A DNA stretch of 64,000 nucleotides from Bimastos eiseni (lineage: Eukaryota > Annelida > Clitellata > Crassiclitellata > Lumbricidae): contig OY365809.1 in the NCBI GenBank assembly GCA_959347315.1, forward strand, positions 2,583,953 through 2,647,952. Reading direction: 5' to 3'. The notes below the pieces were generated by a model. It worked only from the letters and a program-made list of their open reading frames with translations. It had not been told where the DNA came from and did not search any database. Positions 10,647 to 21,167 of the stretch are shown here, one piece after another. Position numbers and translations under genes: made by a program. The first letter of the stretch is position 1; each line of letters begins with the position of its first letter.

Positions 10647-10682
10647 TGTAATAGTAGAAGTTGTTTCAATTCTACTATTACA
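10647..10682. repeat. Perfect 13-bp stem foldback
   Basis: TGTAATAGTAGAA and TTCTACTATTACA separated by 10 nt. It lies inside the region transcribed from the promoter at 10745-10780 (minus), so it could fold in that RNA. Confidence 0.6.
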
Positions 10683-10722
10683 CGTTAGCATGTCTTAATC
10701 GGTTTAGTAAAAAATTTGGCAA

Positions 10723-10780
10723 GCTTATATACCAATGGTTCTTATATACCAATGATAAGAATGTTTATAAAGGTGTTTAA
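10723..10780 (-). promoter_or_regulatory. snRNA-type promoter with duplicated TATA
   Basis: Minus strand CTTAAACACCTTTATAAAC with TATATAAG exactly 29 bp downstream (T at 10748). A tandem duplication of about 19 bp gives a second 'ggtatataag' at 10723-10732. Confidence 0.6.
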
Positions 10781-11900
10781 GCAGATTAAGGAACGGATAG
10801 GAAAATATAGAAAATATATGAGAACAATTGCAATATTAACTAAACTTAATGAGAGCATATCCCCTAATTTTGACGGCAATTAGTCGTGCATAATACCTTG
10901 TTTATAGGAATCTGTATAAGGAATAGTAATAATGTAATTTACGGTACATAGACAATTAAATTGCTAAAAAACGCCTTCTCCATTGTGCAGAAAATATAAG
11001 TGAGGTATTATTGCATTAAGACACTTTCATGTCAGCTTTTACATTCAGTATAACATGCAATAAATGCCAGGGACTAAAAGTTCAATTAATTACTACTATA
11101 ATCGCATTGTTTTAATTTTACAAACAGAGGGGCATAATTGTCAGCTTATTGAACTCGATTTTGGACCTCAGAATTACTGATATTCGACGATCAATTTCTC
11201 TGTTATGAATAAGAAATGAAAATGCTAACCAGGCAAAATGTCGTTAATAAAAACTACACAAATCTGAAACAATAAATTTCTACAGTTAAATTAAATATTC
11301 ATATAATTTGAATGAGAATATGAAACGACAAATATCAATATAAATAACTGAAATTGTTTTTGAATAAATTGTTAGAAATGAAATCGCCAAAAGAGACCAC
11401 CTAGTGCGAATCAATTGAAATTTACGAAAATAAATCCGACGTGGGAAACAAAGATGAACTCTTGAACTTGATTAATCCAGAATTTATGTTTGACGAAAGA
11501 AATCACCTTCATAGCAATTTCAATTTGCTAATATTTGCTACTTATTATATTAAAAGAGGTGTGCCAATTCCGTATGTCACCTGTTTGAACCAATTGAGTA
11601 AGGGCATCTATAAACACTTACACTGTGCTTGGCCATTGACTCACATGGATAATTAATTAGTTTTTTTTGGAAATCCACATTCGAAGGCTCATTCAACTGC
11701 TGGCTAAAATGTCTTTATTGCTTAACGATGACTACGTTTTATTTCAACTAAGGTCATCAAGGTTTCAAACTGTTTATTATCGTTGCCATAAGCGTTTGCG
11801 GCATTTCCTGGTTTCAACTGCAGTTGACACGTCTGAAAAGTTGCAGTTTAATTTTTAATTGTTGTATAATGAAACTGTTTTATTACAGAGATAGGATGGA

Positions 11901-11987
11901 TGGATCCAGGGTTTAACGACCGCTTCTGACAACAATGGCTGTTGCCGTCGACAGAAATTTGCTTGGCATATTACAACACTTACAGCT
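11901..11987 (-). ncRNA. Family 1 hairpin element
   Basis: Minus strand 'gctgtaagtgttgtaatatg', 'ccaagcaaatttctgtcgac', then inner stem CAAC/GTTG with loop AGCCATT, ending GTCGTTAAACCC. One outer stem pair is mismatched (GACGG/CGGTC). No PSE/TATA found directly upstream. Confidence 0.55.
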
Positions 11988-11989
11988 TT

Positions 11990-13120
11990 TTTAATAGAAA
12001 GTTTTCGCAAATTATTGCATAAAGTTAAAAAAAATTTCAATTTCAACTATAATTGGCTTTTCCAGGCTAATATTAGCCTATTTAGGCTATAGTTTACCGA
12101 CCAGACGACGTCATTGTTAATGATTGTGACCCGTGGTTTATGAGATTATGCGATTTCGCATATTTTCGCATAATTGTACTCGGGTCATCGCCTCGACTGA
12201 TAATTAACTCGAACACACGAGCAATGTTAGCGGGTGTGCGGCGTGCGCGCCGTGCGTACTGTTTTACGGGGTTTACGACTTGAAGCTCCTGTTTCGTCAA
12301 TTTATCGTATCATACGATTTAAGATAGTTTTATTCCAGTCTCTGTTAGGAAACTCTTTAATCATATGAAATGAAGCAGATCCCTTATCAGTTCGCAAACT
12401 TCTGATCAAAACTCTAGCATCGTCTGTCAACGACGCCATTTTGCGTCACTAACGACAACAAAACAGGGTAGCTAGGGCTGTTCCAAACAATTCTTAAACT
12501 GAAAAAAACTAGCACAGGTTCGACTTTTTCTATTCTAATCTAGAGTGAAATATCTTTGAGTTGATCCAATATGTATAACTAACTTCCAAATATTGGTGGA
12601 GTTATTTCCTAAAATATCTGACCATTTAGCGTTTTTTCTTTTGCCTCTTCCCTTTATTTGAATCACTGTTAAAGTAACATATTATAATTTTCTGTTTTCA
12701 GTTTCTGATGAGTTCCAATATCGTGAAAATAGTTAATTATGTCGATAATTTCCAGCCATAACAAAACATGACGGCACCAAGACAACGATGACTTTTGTCA
12801 ATGATTTATGATCAGAATATCTCAACTATTAGACCAATACCGTCTCAAAATTTCACTCATTATAATCTAATACAGTCTGTTTTGAGAAAACTCCTAAAAA
12901 CCTAAACCAACTTTTTACGTAAGTTTACTATAGTGACTCCAGAGCACTTTTAAGAAAGATCAAAGCTGTCGAAAACAAAATGACCGATCGATATAACTTA
13001 ACCACAATTGTATATACATATTTTTTAACAGATGGCTTTAAAACCTGCAATCAAATGGTATGTTTATTTCTTTGATGTTGCCTTTATTAGTCAACCTATT
13101 TTGGTGAATTAATAGCGACA
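11990..13120. other. No recognisable gene
   Basis: AT-rich intergenic DNA. It would lie downstream of the minus-strand promoter at 13125-13160, but I see no hairpin element in it until 11987. Confidence 0.4.
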
Positions 13121-13122
13121 AG

Positions 13123-13161
13123 TATATAGCTACAGTTGAAAATGATTTAGAGGTGTCTGTA
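13123..13161 (-). promoter_or_regulatory. snRNA-type promoter (PSE + TATA), minus strand
   Basis: AGACACCTCTAAATC with TATATACT exactly 29 bp on (G at 13157, T at 13128). The downstream RNA element is not identified; the nearest same-strand hairpin is 1.1 kb away. Confidence 0.5.
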
Positions 13162-13444
13162 TCCTTGATAAAATAGGAGTGCGTCATAAATAGAAGCAAA
13201 CTAACTTAAACCTCATCTATGGTGCAACAGACGTCGTTGAACTTTTAGATCCAATCAGACACCACAAAAATACCAATTAACCTGAGCGGTTCCTTAAATA
13301 TCGCTTAAATTTTTTGCATATCTTCTCCAAAATAGAATAGAAGCAATAGTAACGTGTTAGAAGAGCCTTACCATGCCTACTGCTGGATGTACAAGTATAA
13401 TTACAATTATCTGGGCTACAACAAGATATAAAGTCAATGTTTCA

Positions 13445-13965
13445 CTTGAGATTTAACGACTTCTTTCCAGTAGTATAATGAACAATCTATAAGGAATGAG
13501 CCAAAACTCAGATCGAAACTCTGCTTGGTCCCAGTTTTCTAGTACTCGACATCACTCGGATTAGGACAAATAATGGGTCCGAATAACAATTTGTTTTGAA
13601 AAAATCTGAATCATTAATCTACAAAGCGACAATCGACCTAATTGAAAACTAAAATACTTTTATTTTTACCTACAAAACAACAATCTGCCTAATTATAAAC
13701 CAGAATTCTGTAAGTTATGACACCTCCAAATTAAAATTAAGAGATCACGACTTTTTTTAAATACTCGAAACTCTGACTCGGAAAATTTTAGCTCTCAATA
13801 CTCGGTACTCGGACTCGGAAAGTAATTCAAACTCGGTTCACCCCTATAATCTATCGCGCGCCGTCATTGTGCGGGTATGTTCGTTATTTGCTTTGCTCAG
13901 TTACATTGCTGAATGCTGATCAATCAATACAATGGAGTATTTTGAAGATGACTGGGATATTAAAT
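13445..13965 (-). ncRNA. Family 3 element, split by a transposon
   Basis: Shares its flanks with 15385-15540 and 27640-27785. The minus strand ends 'ggaaagaagtcgttaaatct' after a GC-rich 'gcccgcacaatgacggcg'-like block. The two halves (13445-13496 and 13847-13965) are separated by an insertion of about 350 bp. A weak PSE (ATACCCCTTTTAA, near 14010 minus) with TATGAATA about 29 bp on could be its promoter. Read on the plus strand the right end gives a short frame starting MEYFEDDWDI, so a transposon-coding origin is an alternative. Confidence 0.35.
13497..13846. mobile_element. hAT-like non-autonomous insertion
   Basis: Interrupts a family 3 element. The flanks repeat AATCTAT at both junctions (7-8 bp, the hAT target duplication length). 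The right end, reverse-complemented, starts TAGGGGTGAACCGAG; the left end is a degenerate match. The interior is rich in 'actcggactcgg'. No transposase. Confidence 0.5.
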
Positions 13966-14291
13966 GTAATGACAAATATTCATAGGTTGAGTATAGAAGT
14001 TAAAAGGGGTATGAAAAGAACAGTTGAAATATAAATAATAAATTATGTAGTAACAGTTTAACGATACGTTATTGTGACAAAGATCGTTAGCGTTGCCCTC
14101 ATACTGTTTTATCAAATTTTTGCTACTTCTTTCAACGGTCTTTATAACTACGATACCTCATTAAAATCAACAATTGCCATAACAATTGCAGCAGCAAAAA
14201 ATTCATTGACGTCATTGGAGGAGTCTGACGATGACTAATTGGATGTGTTAGCTACACAACTGTAAGCTATGTGACCATTGAATTTGTCTTT

Positions 14292-14292
<1 letters not shown>

Positions 14293-14331
<39 letters not shown>
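14293..14331. repeat. (TA)n microsatellite
   Basis: About 38 bp of pure TA. Confidence 0.95.
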
Positions 14332-14334
<3 letters not shown>

Positions 14335-14371
14335 AATATTTCAAGTGACTAACTGAGCACTTGTCAATACA

Positions 14372-14995
14372 ACCTACAGTTTGACACCAAACACACCCTT
14401 CTGGCTTAAACGATTCTTTAGATATTGACTTTTTGCTTTCGGCGGCCATGTTTGACGCCATTTTGAAAGTGACTTTCTTACTGTGGTCATTCAAAGGAGG
14501 GTAGACGGTAAATTTGTTAATTAACATATACTACGGTCTACAGTTTTACACTAAACGCACCCTTCTGTGTTACATGATTCTTAAGATATTGACATTCATA
14601 GATATTGACATTTTAGCCATCGGCGGCCATTTTGGACGCCATTTCTAATGTGACCCATTTACCGTCAACATAATAGGATAGACTGTTACTTTCTTAATAA
14701 GCATAAAATATACCCTGCAGTTTGACACCAAACACACCTTTCTAGATTGAATACTTCTCTAGATATTGACAGTTTAGCTTTCGGCGGCCATGTTGGTCGC
14801 CATTTTGAAAGTTACTCTTATGTCATGATCCTAATAGATCATTTGGTAAATAGAATATAATAAGGCCTACGGTTTGACACAAAAAACACCTTTCTATGTC
14901 GAATGGTTCTTTAGATATTGAGAATTTTATTTATCGGCGGCCATGTTGGACGCCATCTTGAAAATGACCCTTTTCTGATGGTCAAATTGGAGTAG
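14372..14995. repeat. Four diverged tandem repeats of about 150-175 bp
   Basis: Units start near 14372, 14530, 14705 and 14865. Each holds 'tttgacaccaaacacacc', then 'tctagatattgac', then GGCGGCCATNTTGGACGCCA and a 'gaaantgac' end. The paired CCAT blocks are the best conserved part. The units resemble each other but are far from identical, so this is an old array. Confidence 0.75.
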
Positions 14996-15129
14996 ACTTT
15001 TAGTATGTTAATAAGCATGAAATAAGCTCAAAAGCTGCCATAACCCTCAAAAAGGGTATCAGATTCCGTCGAGAAACCTTTTGTTCGCATTTTTGGGGGC
15101 TAAGTGCCTTTTTCCATAGAATGACCCGA

Positions 15130-15352
15130 CTAAATAATTTACAACGCTATTCTTAACCTGGGTAATTTACGATGCTAAAATAAGATTTTACGATTTTGTC
15201 TACCTTTCTTTCATATTAAGTTATATGCAGATGTTCACCAGAAAGTATCCAATGGGATATTCTGTTCACACTGAAAGTTTTCCGCGGAACTCCTGTCATC
15301 ACCTCACGGAACCCTAGGGTACCGCGGAACACAGTTTGGTGAAAGCTGATTT
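15130..15352 (+). mobile_element. DNA transposon segment (right-hand type), paired with 20250-20475
   Basis: About 220 bp matching the reverse complement of 20250-20475, from 'aataatttacaacgctatt' to the GC-rich block with 'ttccgcggaactcctgtc' and 'taccgcggaacacag'. 'Ccgcggaac' palindromic ends resemble hAT-type termini. Confidence 0.5.
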
Positions 15353-15384
15353 AGGTTTTGACGAACTACTCTACTCAATTTGAT

Positions 15385-15540
15385 TTTTGACTCACTCGAG
15401 ATTTAACGGTTTCTTTCCAGCAGTGATACATATCACGCGCAGTCATAGTCCGGGCAAACTGAGTAAAATTTTGATTTGTTTACTGACATTGCTGATCATT
15501 GAATGCACTTCAATGCAAAGTAGAATCTGAAAGAAGTTTA
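15385..15540 (-). ncRNA. Family 3 element
   Basis: Uninterrupted copy. The minus strand ends 'ctggaaagaaaccgttaaat' and contains the block around 'gactatgactgcgcgtgat'. The end differs from the family's GTCGTT (ACCGTT here). It lies head-on against a plus-strand family 1 element at 15565. Confidence 0.35.
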
Positions 15541-15564
15541 GGACCGAATTTCACGAGAAGCTTC

Positions 15565-15640
15565 GAGTGCTGTAATATTCCAAGGAAATTTATGTTCACG
15601 GCGATTACTGACCTATGTTTCCAAAAGCTGTCGTTAAACA
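15565..15640 (+). ncRNA. Family 1 hairpin element
   Basis: 'gagtgctgtaatattccaag', 'gaaatttatgttcacggcg' and then 'ccaaaagctgtcgttaaac'. Inner stem and loop are eroded; the 3' end is intact. Confidence 0.45.
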
Positions 15641-16606
15641 AATCCAACGACAGACTGCGTGGCATGCATTAAAAACTCAAAAGATGGACTACCGCAAAAC
15701 TGAAATCTCAGAATTATTATATATTAATTCGATCATCCACCCTCCCACACTCGCCCTAAACACACTCGCCTCAAAAGCTGCCATATAACCCTCATCCCTT
15801 CTCAGGGCTACCTACCCTTTGGACAACTCATCTGATTCTACGCAGCTTACGCGAGGAAGATGGTTTCTTGGGCTTGACTTTCACATTGCGCTTCAGAAGT
15901 TATGAGATTAAAATCACGAACATAGGCTAAATTGCGTCCTTTCAATATTGCAACTGTGTCAAAATATGTTGTAATGATTTTGACCAATTAAATTTTGTAA
16001 ATATCAATGAAACTCTGCAGTGCTAGACAAAAATCTGAAAAAGGACTAATCATCTTTGCTACGAAAGTATCTTAAGCAGTATCGCATCTTAGAATAATTT
16101 ATGTAGCGCATGACCATCGAGTAAAAATAAGAGAACCTTCAGAATTCGATGGCATGAGGGCGAAACCTAGATTATAATCTTGATTCGGATTGCAGGGGTA
16201 GGTCAATCCGCATAGTAGGGCCAAAGATGACATACATATTGGCATGGTGCTTGGTCATTGGAGTCCATATTCCGGAAGCTAGTACCAGGTAGGCCAAGAT
16301 TAAGTCGATCAGCAGACCGGTCATGATATTTTTAATAATAATAGGCCACTGTTGTTGTTACTAAAGCCTGTTAGTAGTAAAGATATTTTGAACAGACATC
16401 ACACATGAAGAGAAAAAATACAATACTCTCCTTTTTGGCCTACCGAAACAGCATCTTTTCCTTTTCATTCGCTCTTAAATGCTTCAGCTAGACTCATAGC
16501 CCGACTCTCTCGCTTTGTGCATATCTCTACATGTAATGCCTGAAGTCTGAATTTCCTGTCACTGCTCGTATCCACTAAAACGGTATGGTTTCCAAAGCCC
16601 AGCTAG
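15641..16606. other. No recognisable gene
   Basis: Intergenic. The left edge of the assembly gap. Confidence 0.4.
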
Positions 16607-16806
16607 NNNNNNNNNNNNNNNNNNNNNNNNNNNNNNNNNNNNNNNNNNNNNNNNNNNNNNNNNNNNNNNNNNNNNNNNNNNNNNNNNNNNNNNNNNNNNN
16701 NNNNNNNNNNNNNNNNNNNNNNNNNNNNNNNNNNNNNNNNNNNNNNNNNNNNNNNNNNNNNNNNNNNNNNNNNNNNNNNNNNNNNNNNNNNNNNNNNNNN
16801 NNNNNN
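16607..16806. other. Assembly gap, 200 N
   Basis: Exactly 200 N, a round number typical of an arbitrary scaffold gap. Sequence and true length are unknown; frames across it are meaningless. Confidence 0.99.
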
Positions 16807-16857
16807 TAATCGGTAGTCGGTTCAAGACTTCGATATTGATTCTGGAAATGATCGTCA

Positions 16858-17140
16858 TTACACGCCTTCAAAACGGTTTCCTCCGACATAATAATATTCA
16901 GTAGTGCACAATTGCTGTCAGTTTTTTCTCCACTTGTAAGGTGTCTACGCCTTCTTTAAACTCTGTGTATGATTCATCCTGGGTTAATGGGAAAACGAGT
17001 GAACCAATTGACGGCTCTGAAATGCACTCAACCACAAGTGAAGCATTTCTGCATGCACACCTTCAAAACGCTTTCCTCCGACATCATAATAGGGCTCTAT
17101 TGTTGTCCTCAGCCGGTTTACTCCACAGTTTCAAAGCTTC
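16858..17140 (+). repeat. Duplicated promoter-like segments
   Basis: 16861-16930 and 17061-17130 are related ('ccttcaaaacg' then 'tttcctccgacat' then AATAATA or CATAATA about 29 bp from the start). They read as weak PSE/TATA units (CACGCCTTCAAAA, CACACCTTCAAAA). The stretch 16967-17056 also resembles 17852-17957 ('tgattcatcctgg', 'gcactc', 'caagtg', 'agcattt'), so a larger unit is duplicated with about 885 bp offset. Confidence 0.4.
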
Positions 17141-17230
17141 CTTAACCCATTTACGTGAACCTCGAGTTATCTCGTCCAATGGAAATCATTGTAAACCGTG
17201 ATCCACGAGTTAACTCGTCCAAGCGTTGTT
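17141..17230 (+). mobile_element. Possible piggyBac-like terminus
   Basis: TTAACCCATTTACG, followed by a direct repeat of CGAGTTA(T/A)CTCGTCCA at about 17162 and 17206. TTAACCC ends are typical of piggyBac-type elements. I found no matching second end, so this is tentative. Confidence 0.25.
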
Positions 17231-18214
17231 GTCTGTTTACACATCGCGTATCTCAATTAAATTCGTTATAATGGCTATTACAAGTTATAATAATGCAATG
17301 CGATTGTAGCAACGGCTTTCCATATTATAAATTACGTCATTTGCTGGGTAGACCGATCAAAAACAACACATTTGAAACCAAAATAGCTGGTCGCTGCGCG
17401 ATCGTTGCGTAGCCTACGTTGTCGTTGGGTCGCAAATGTAACTTATTTTGCGAAATACATCAATTGTTATTGAAAGTGATATGGCCTAATATTTTGTCCG
17501 ATTTAGAAAATTAATTATAGCTCCAATCACGTTACTGTTTCAGAAAAATAATTATTACTGATAAATAAAGATTGCCGAAATCCGTTCGTGGCTTGTGTGG
17601 TCAAGAGATGGGTCTCATTTTGGCCTATTTTACATCATTTATTGTCTGAAAATCATAATAAAGTTCACCAAAAGGGTTTATTTTAAAACTAAATATGTCT
17701 ATTGCTATGTTTACCAGAGCAGTGATAAGCTGCTGGATTTATACACTTGCAAATATCAGTCTACCTATAATCAATAGACTTAAAAACTAATTACCCGGGT
17801 GCGGAAAGAATTAAAAAAACAGTATTCCCCGGTAAAGGGGCTAAACATTATTTATGACTCATCCTGGAGAAATGTGGAAAACGGATAAAATGGATTGGAC
17901 TAACAAGTTGCTACTGAGCAAGAATTGCACTCCACCTCAAGTGGAGCATTTTTAACTGGAGAGGCGACACTCCTACTCTCATCCAGGAACCATTTCACTC
18001 CCTGTGTTGTTTTCTCTGTGAATCAACCATTCAGTTCTTCTATTATCCTTGGCTAAGTAACGAATATGAAAATAAATAGTAAATGATCGTCGATTTTTAA
18101 AATTCCAAACCGTTTTAATCTTACACATTTATCCACAAATGTTTAATTTACGAACGTCCTTACACTACAAAGTTAATGCATGGGAGGAATTTGAGGGATG
18201 TTTGATTTAGAAAA

Positions 18215-18960
18215 TAATAGGCCTATATCGATATTGCCTTATTACACGAATTTTTTTGAAAACGCTTTGTACACTCGCTTAACAGTGTTTTTAATTCAGA
18301 AAGACACCCTGTTCACTGGCCAGTTTGGCTTTCGTAAAACCTCTGAACTCACATGGCAGTACTAGACATCCGTGATAAGATCTTTGAAGCAAAGGATAAT
18401 AATATGTTTTCCATAGGAGTGTTTTTCGACTTATCTAAAGCGTTCGACACTGTAAATCATAAAATACTACTCAGAAAATTAACACATTATGGGATAAAAT
18501 GGCTATGCTTGGACTGGATTTGTAACAACTTAGATAAAAGGAAACAAGGTCTCTGTACAATGGACTCACGTCTGGATTACTGGAAATAGTATGTGGAGTT
18601 CCTCAAGGCTCTATACTGGGGCCACTACTGTTTTTGTTATATGTTAACGACATTCAGGCTACTTCACCTCTTTTTGGCATTCATTATGTTCGCTGATGAC
18701 ACTAGTGTGTTTTTGTCTGGCAATACTCTGCATGATTCTAGTAATGATCTGAACGTGGAGCTTGGTAGGATTGGGGAGTGGTTCCAAGCAAGTAACTTAT
18801 CTCGTAACTTAAGTAAAACAAATTATATTCTCTTTTGTTCATAAAAAATATGGCCACCATCCTTGACTATCCGATCTCTCTTAATATTGGTAAACAATGC
18901 AGGAAAAGAGTAACATCAACTAAATTTCTTGAAGTATTTATCGACGATCAGCTGTCGAGG
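18215..18960 (+). pseudogene. CR1/L2-like reverse transcriptase fragment
   Basis: Three frames carry RT motifs in order: RPISILPYYTNFFENALYTR (fingers), FSIGVFFDLSKAFDTVNHK (motif A with catalytic Asp), [14 protein letters not shown] (motif B), [11 protein letters not shown] (motif C, both Asp present), then EWFQASNLSRNLSKTNYILF (thumb side). The frame shifts at least three times and stops occur, so it is dead. It matches the same region of the larger LINE at 33861-34866 in motif order. No endonuclease remains upstream. Confidence 0.85.
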
Positions 18961-19102
18961 GAATAGCACGTCACTTATACAAATATTATCACAAAAATTA
19001 AGTTCGAACAGATCAAACAGCGAGTAACTAGGTATCCTGGAGATCTCATTTGAATGAAGATCATTAATTTTGTAATGGTTGCAACTTAAATTAAATAAAT
19101 TT

Positions 19103-19148
19103 TAATTGACGACAGAGACCGTTAATGCCGCAAGATGTCGTTTAATCC
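19103..19148 (+). ncRNA. Hairpin end, family B-like
   Basis: 'gacgacagagaccgttaat' then 'gccgcaagatgtcgtttaat'. It keeps GATGTCGTTTAA at the end. It lies between the RT fragment at 18215-18960 and the promoter at 19190, and matches the positions of 21031 and 23914 relative to their promoters. Confidence 0.4.
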
Positions 19149-19185
19149 TATCCTAATGCTATAGACTTCCATCTGAATGCGCATA

Positions 19186-19227
19186 CTTAGACACCTGTAA
19201 GATGTTAATGCAGTACGCTATAATAAG
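19186..19227 (+). promoter_or_regulatory. snRNA-type promoter (PSE + TATA)
   Basis: CTTAGACACCTGTAAGATG with TATAATAAG exactly 29 bp downstream (19190 to 19219). The bases after TATA, 'tataataagtatctcatt', match the unit at 21139. No hairpin element found downstream. Confidence 0.55.
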
Positions 19228-19479
19228 TATCTCATTCATGTGCATTAGTAATAACATGAAGAGTTAAAAAATAATTTTGCCTTATTTTATAGACTTGCTT
19301 CAACATCAAATTTACTAGGACACGTAAGGGGTTGGCCAATGTATTATGTAGGGTCCACACGTCAAAGATAGCTAAGTTCGAATTTCCACGCGAAGCAGGC
19401 GAGAACAAAACGTGTTTAAAAATTGCAGCGAACGTCTGGTTATTTCTCGATGTCATCCTGTATGTTAAATACTCAAAAG

Positions 19480-19565
19480 CAATAATTATTACAGAAGCCA
19501 GGAAGTAGTTTAGCCTATAGTGGTGGAGGAAAGAGATTCCAGGTAGATGGACCCACGACAGCAAA
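19480..19565 (-). repeat. L2/CR1-like LINE C-terminal remnant
   Basis: Minus strand 'gggtccatctacctgga' then 'ctttcctccaccact' matches 23285-23320 and 29515-29550. The frame resembles GPSTWNDLPPSL, the conserved C-terminus of L2/CR1 ORF2. Confidence 0.5.
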
Positions 19566-19969
19566 TGATTAAATATTTAGTAAATAAGTTTTGAGAGCGA
19601 TACTAAGCATCTTCCTTTATCACATAGCGTTGTTAAACAGCAATTAACTCAGAAGACCCTCCAATGCTTTTTTTGCGCAACTTCTAAAGGTGAATAGTTG
19701 GCCCATTGCTACTATTTTATCGCTTTCGGGCAATCTGTCAAAAAGCGTAAATTCAAGGCTGCTACGTATCATATCATATAAACCAATTCGCTTTCGACGG
19801 CCTTCTTTGCTGGAAAATGTCGTTAGAGTACTCTCGAAAACAAAACATCTTTTTAAAACCGTCTCTAATCCTGTAAATGGCGCTAGACATGTAGACAACA
19901 TTAGAATGCCTTTGAGGGAAGTATTCAAACTATTATGGACAGATGCAAAAATTTAATCTCAAATCGTGG

Positions 19970-20235
19970 TCATATATATATAGCTTTATATATATATAAT
20001 ATATATATAATATATATATAATATATATATAATATATATATAATATATATATATATAATATATATATAATATATATATATAGCTATATATATATAACTTA
20101 TATATATAGCTTTTATATATATATAACATATATATATATAGCTATATATATATAACTTATATATATATATAGCTTTATATATATAATCTATATATATATA
20201 TATATAGCTTTATATATATATATATATATAAAGCT
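19970..20235. repeat. (TA)n array with AGCTATATATATA units
   Basis: About 260 bp of TA dinucleotides broken by AATATA and AGCT(TT)ATA units; strongly palindromic. Confidence 0.9.
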
Positions 20236-20249
20236 ATCATCTACTACAG

Positions 20250-20475
20250 CTTTCCCAAATTGTGTTCCGCGGAATCCCAGGGTTCCGTGAGCTGACAACA
20301 GGAGTTCCGCGGACAACTTTCAGGGTGAGCAGAATTTCCCATTGGAGACTTTTTCCTTAACATCTGCAAAAAATTCTGCATATAACTTAATAGGAAAGAA
20401 AGGTAAACAAAATCGTAAAATCTTATTTTAGCGTCGAAAATTACCCTTGTTAATAAATAGCGTCGTAAATGATTC
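20250..20475 (-). mobile_element. DNA transposon segment, inverted partner of 15130-15352
   Basis: Reverse complement of 15130-15352 with modest divergence, including 'gtgttccgcggaatccc' and 'ggagttccgcggacaac'. The two copies lie 5 kb apart in inverted orientation, either as ends of one large composite element or as two independent copies. Confidence 0.5.
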
Positions 20476-21030
20476 TCCATGGCAAATCTGGCCAAGCCTC
20501 GTCAGCGTCGGTAGTAGAAGCGAGATTTGTGAAAAGAAATCCAGCTAACTGTAGGCCTGCGTGTGCTTGGTTAAATTTTCTGTTTAACTGAGAGCTCGAT
20601 TGATGAAATAAATCATGCTTAAATGGAAGTTGGATTGACGAAGTGATGTCCTCCTTGTGCAATGATGAAAAGATGCACTTGAAGAAAAGAATTATGCGTA
20701 AATAGAAGCTGCATGGATAGAAATGAGAATTTTACTTGACGTGGAACCTTTCTCATTATTTCCGCTTTCATTTCGGTGGAAGTCCTTTCAGCATTTTCGC
20801 TTCCATCTGTTCATAAATTTCAAAAATAGTCCTCCACATTAAGTATAGGTCCATCACTGTTAGGCCTATGCTTATTGTGGAGGACCATTTTCTGTCGGGG
20901 ATTATAACATGTGAGCTTACGCGGAATCCTGTAGGTCACTTTATGATAATTGCCATTGCACACGGATTCACAGACAAGAGATCTCCTAAAAATTAGGACA
21001 ATTTGTAACGGTTACAGCAGAAGATAAATT

Positions 21031-21066
21031 TGTGTCGACGTCAGAGGCCTTCGATGGCGCACCCCT
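21031..21066 (+). promoter_or_regulatory. Conserved upstream block of an RNA unit
   Basis: 'gacgtcagaggccttcgatg', 72 bp before the PSE at 21103. Related blocks stand about 75-85 bp before the PSEs at 19190 and 23989, followed in all three by 'gcat(n)...ttagacacc'. It may be an upstream promoter element or the hairpin end of a preceding copy. Confidence 0.35.
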
Positions 21067-21098
21067 AACTAATAAATGTCATCCGCATAATGAGCATA

Positions 21099-21147
21099 CT
21101 TAGACACCTTTAAATCTTTCAATAGCAACACAAAACACTATAATAAG
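21099..21147 (+). promoter_or_regulatory. snRNA-type promoter, long spacing
   Basis: CTTAGACACCTTTAAATC, then TATAATAAG 36 bp from the G at 21103. This is 7 bp longer than the usual 29, the only strong PSE with that spacing. A family 2 element follows on the same strand. Confidence 0.5.
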
Positions 21148-21167
21148 TATCTCATTTGCATCAATTG

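Noticed and set aside
14375..14995. CRISPR array (regularly spaced repeats)
   Set aside because: The units are long, diverged and contiguous without unique spacers, and the DNA is eukaryotic. Nothing in the window resembles a CRISPR array.
16559..16889. Open frames across the N run
   Set aside because: They consist of unknown residues over the assembly gap.
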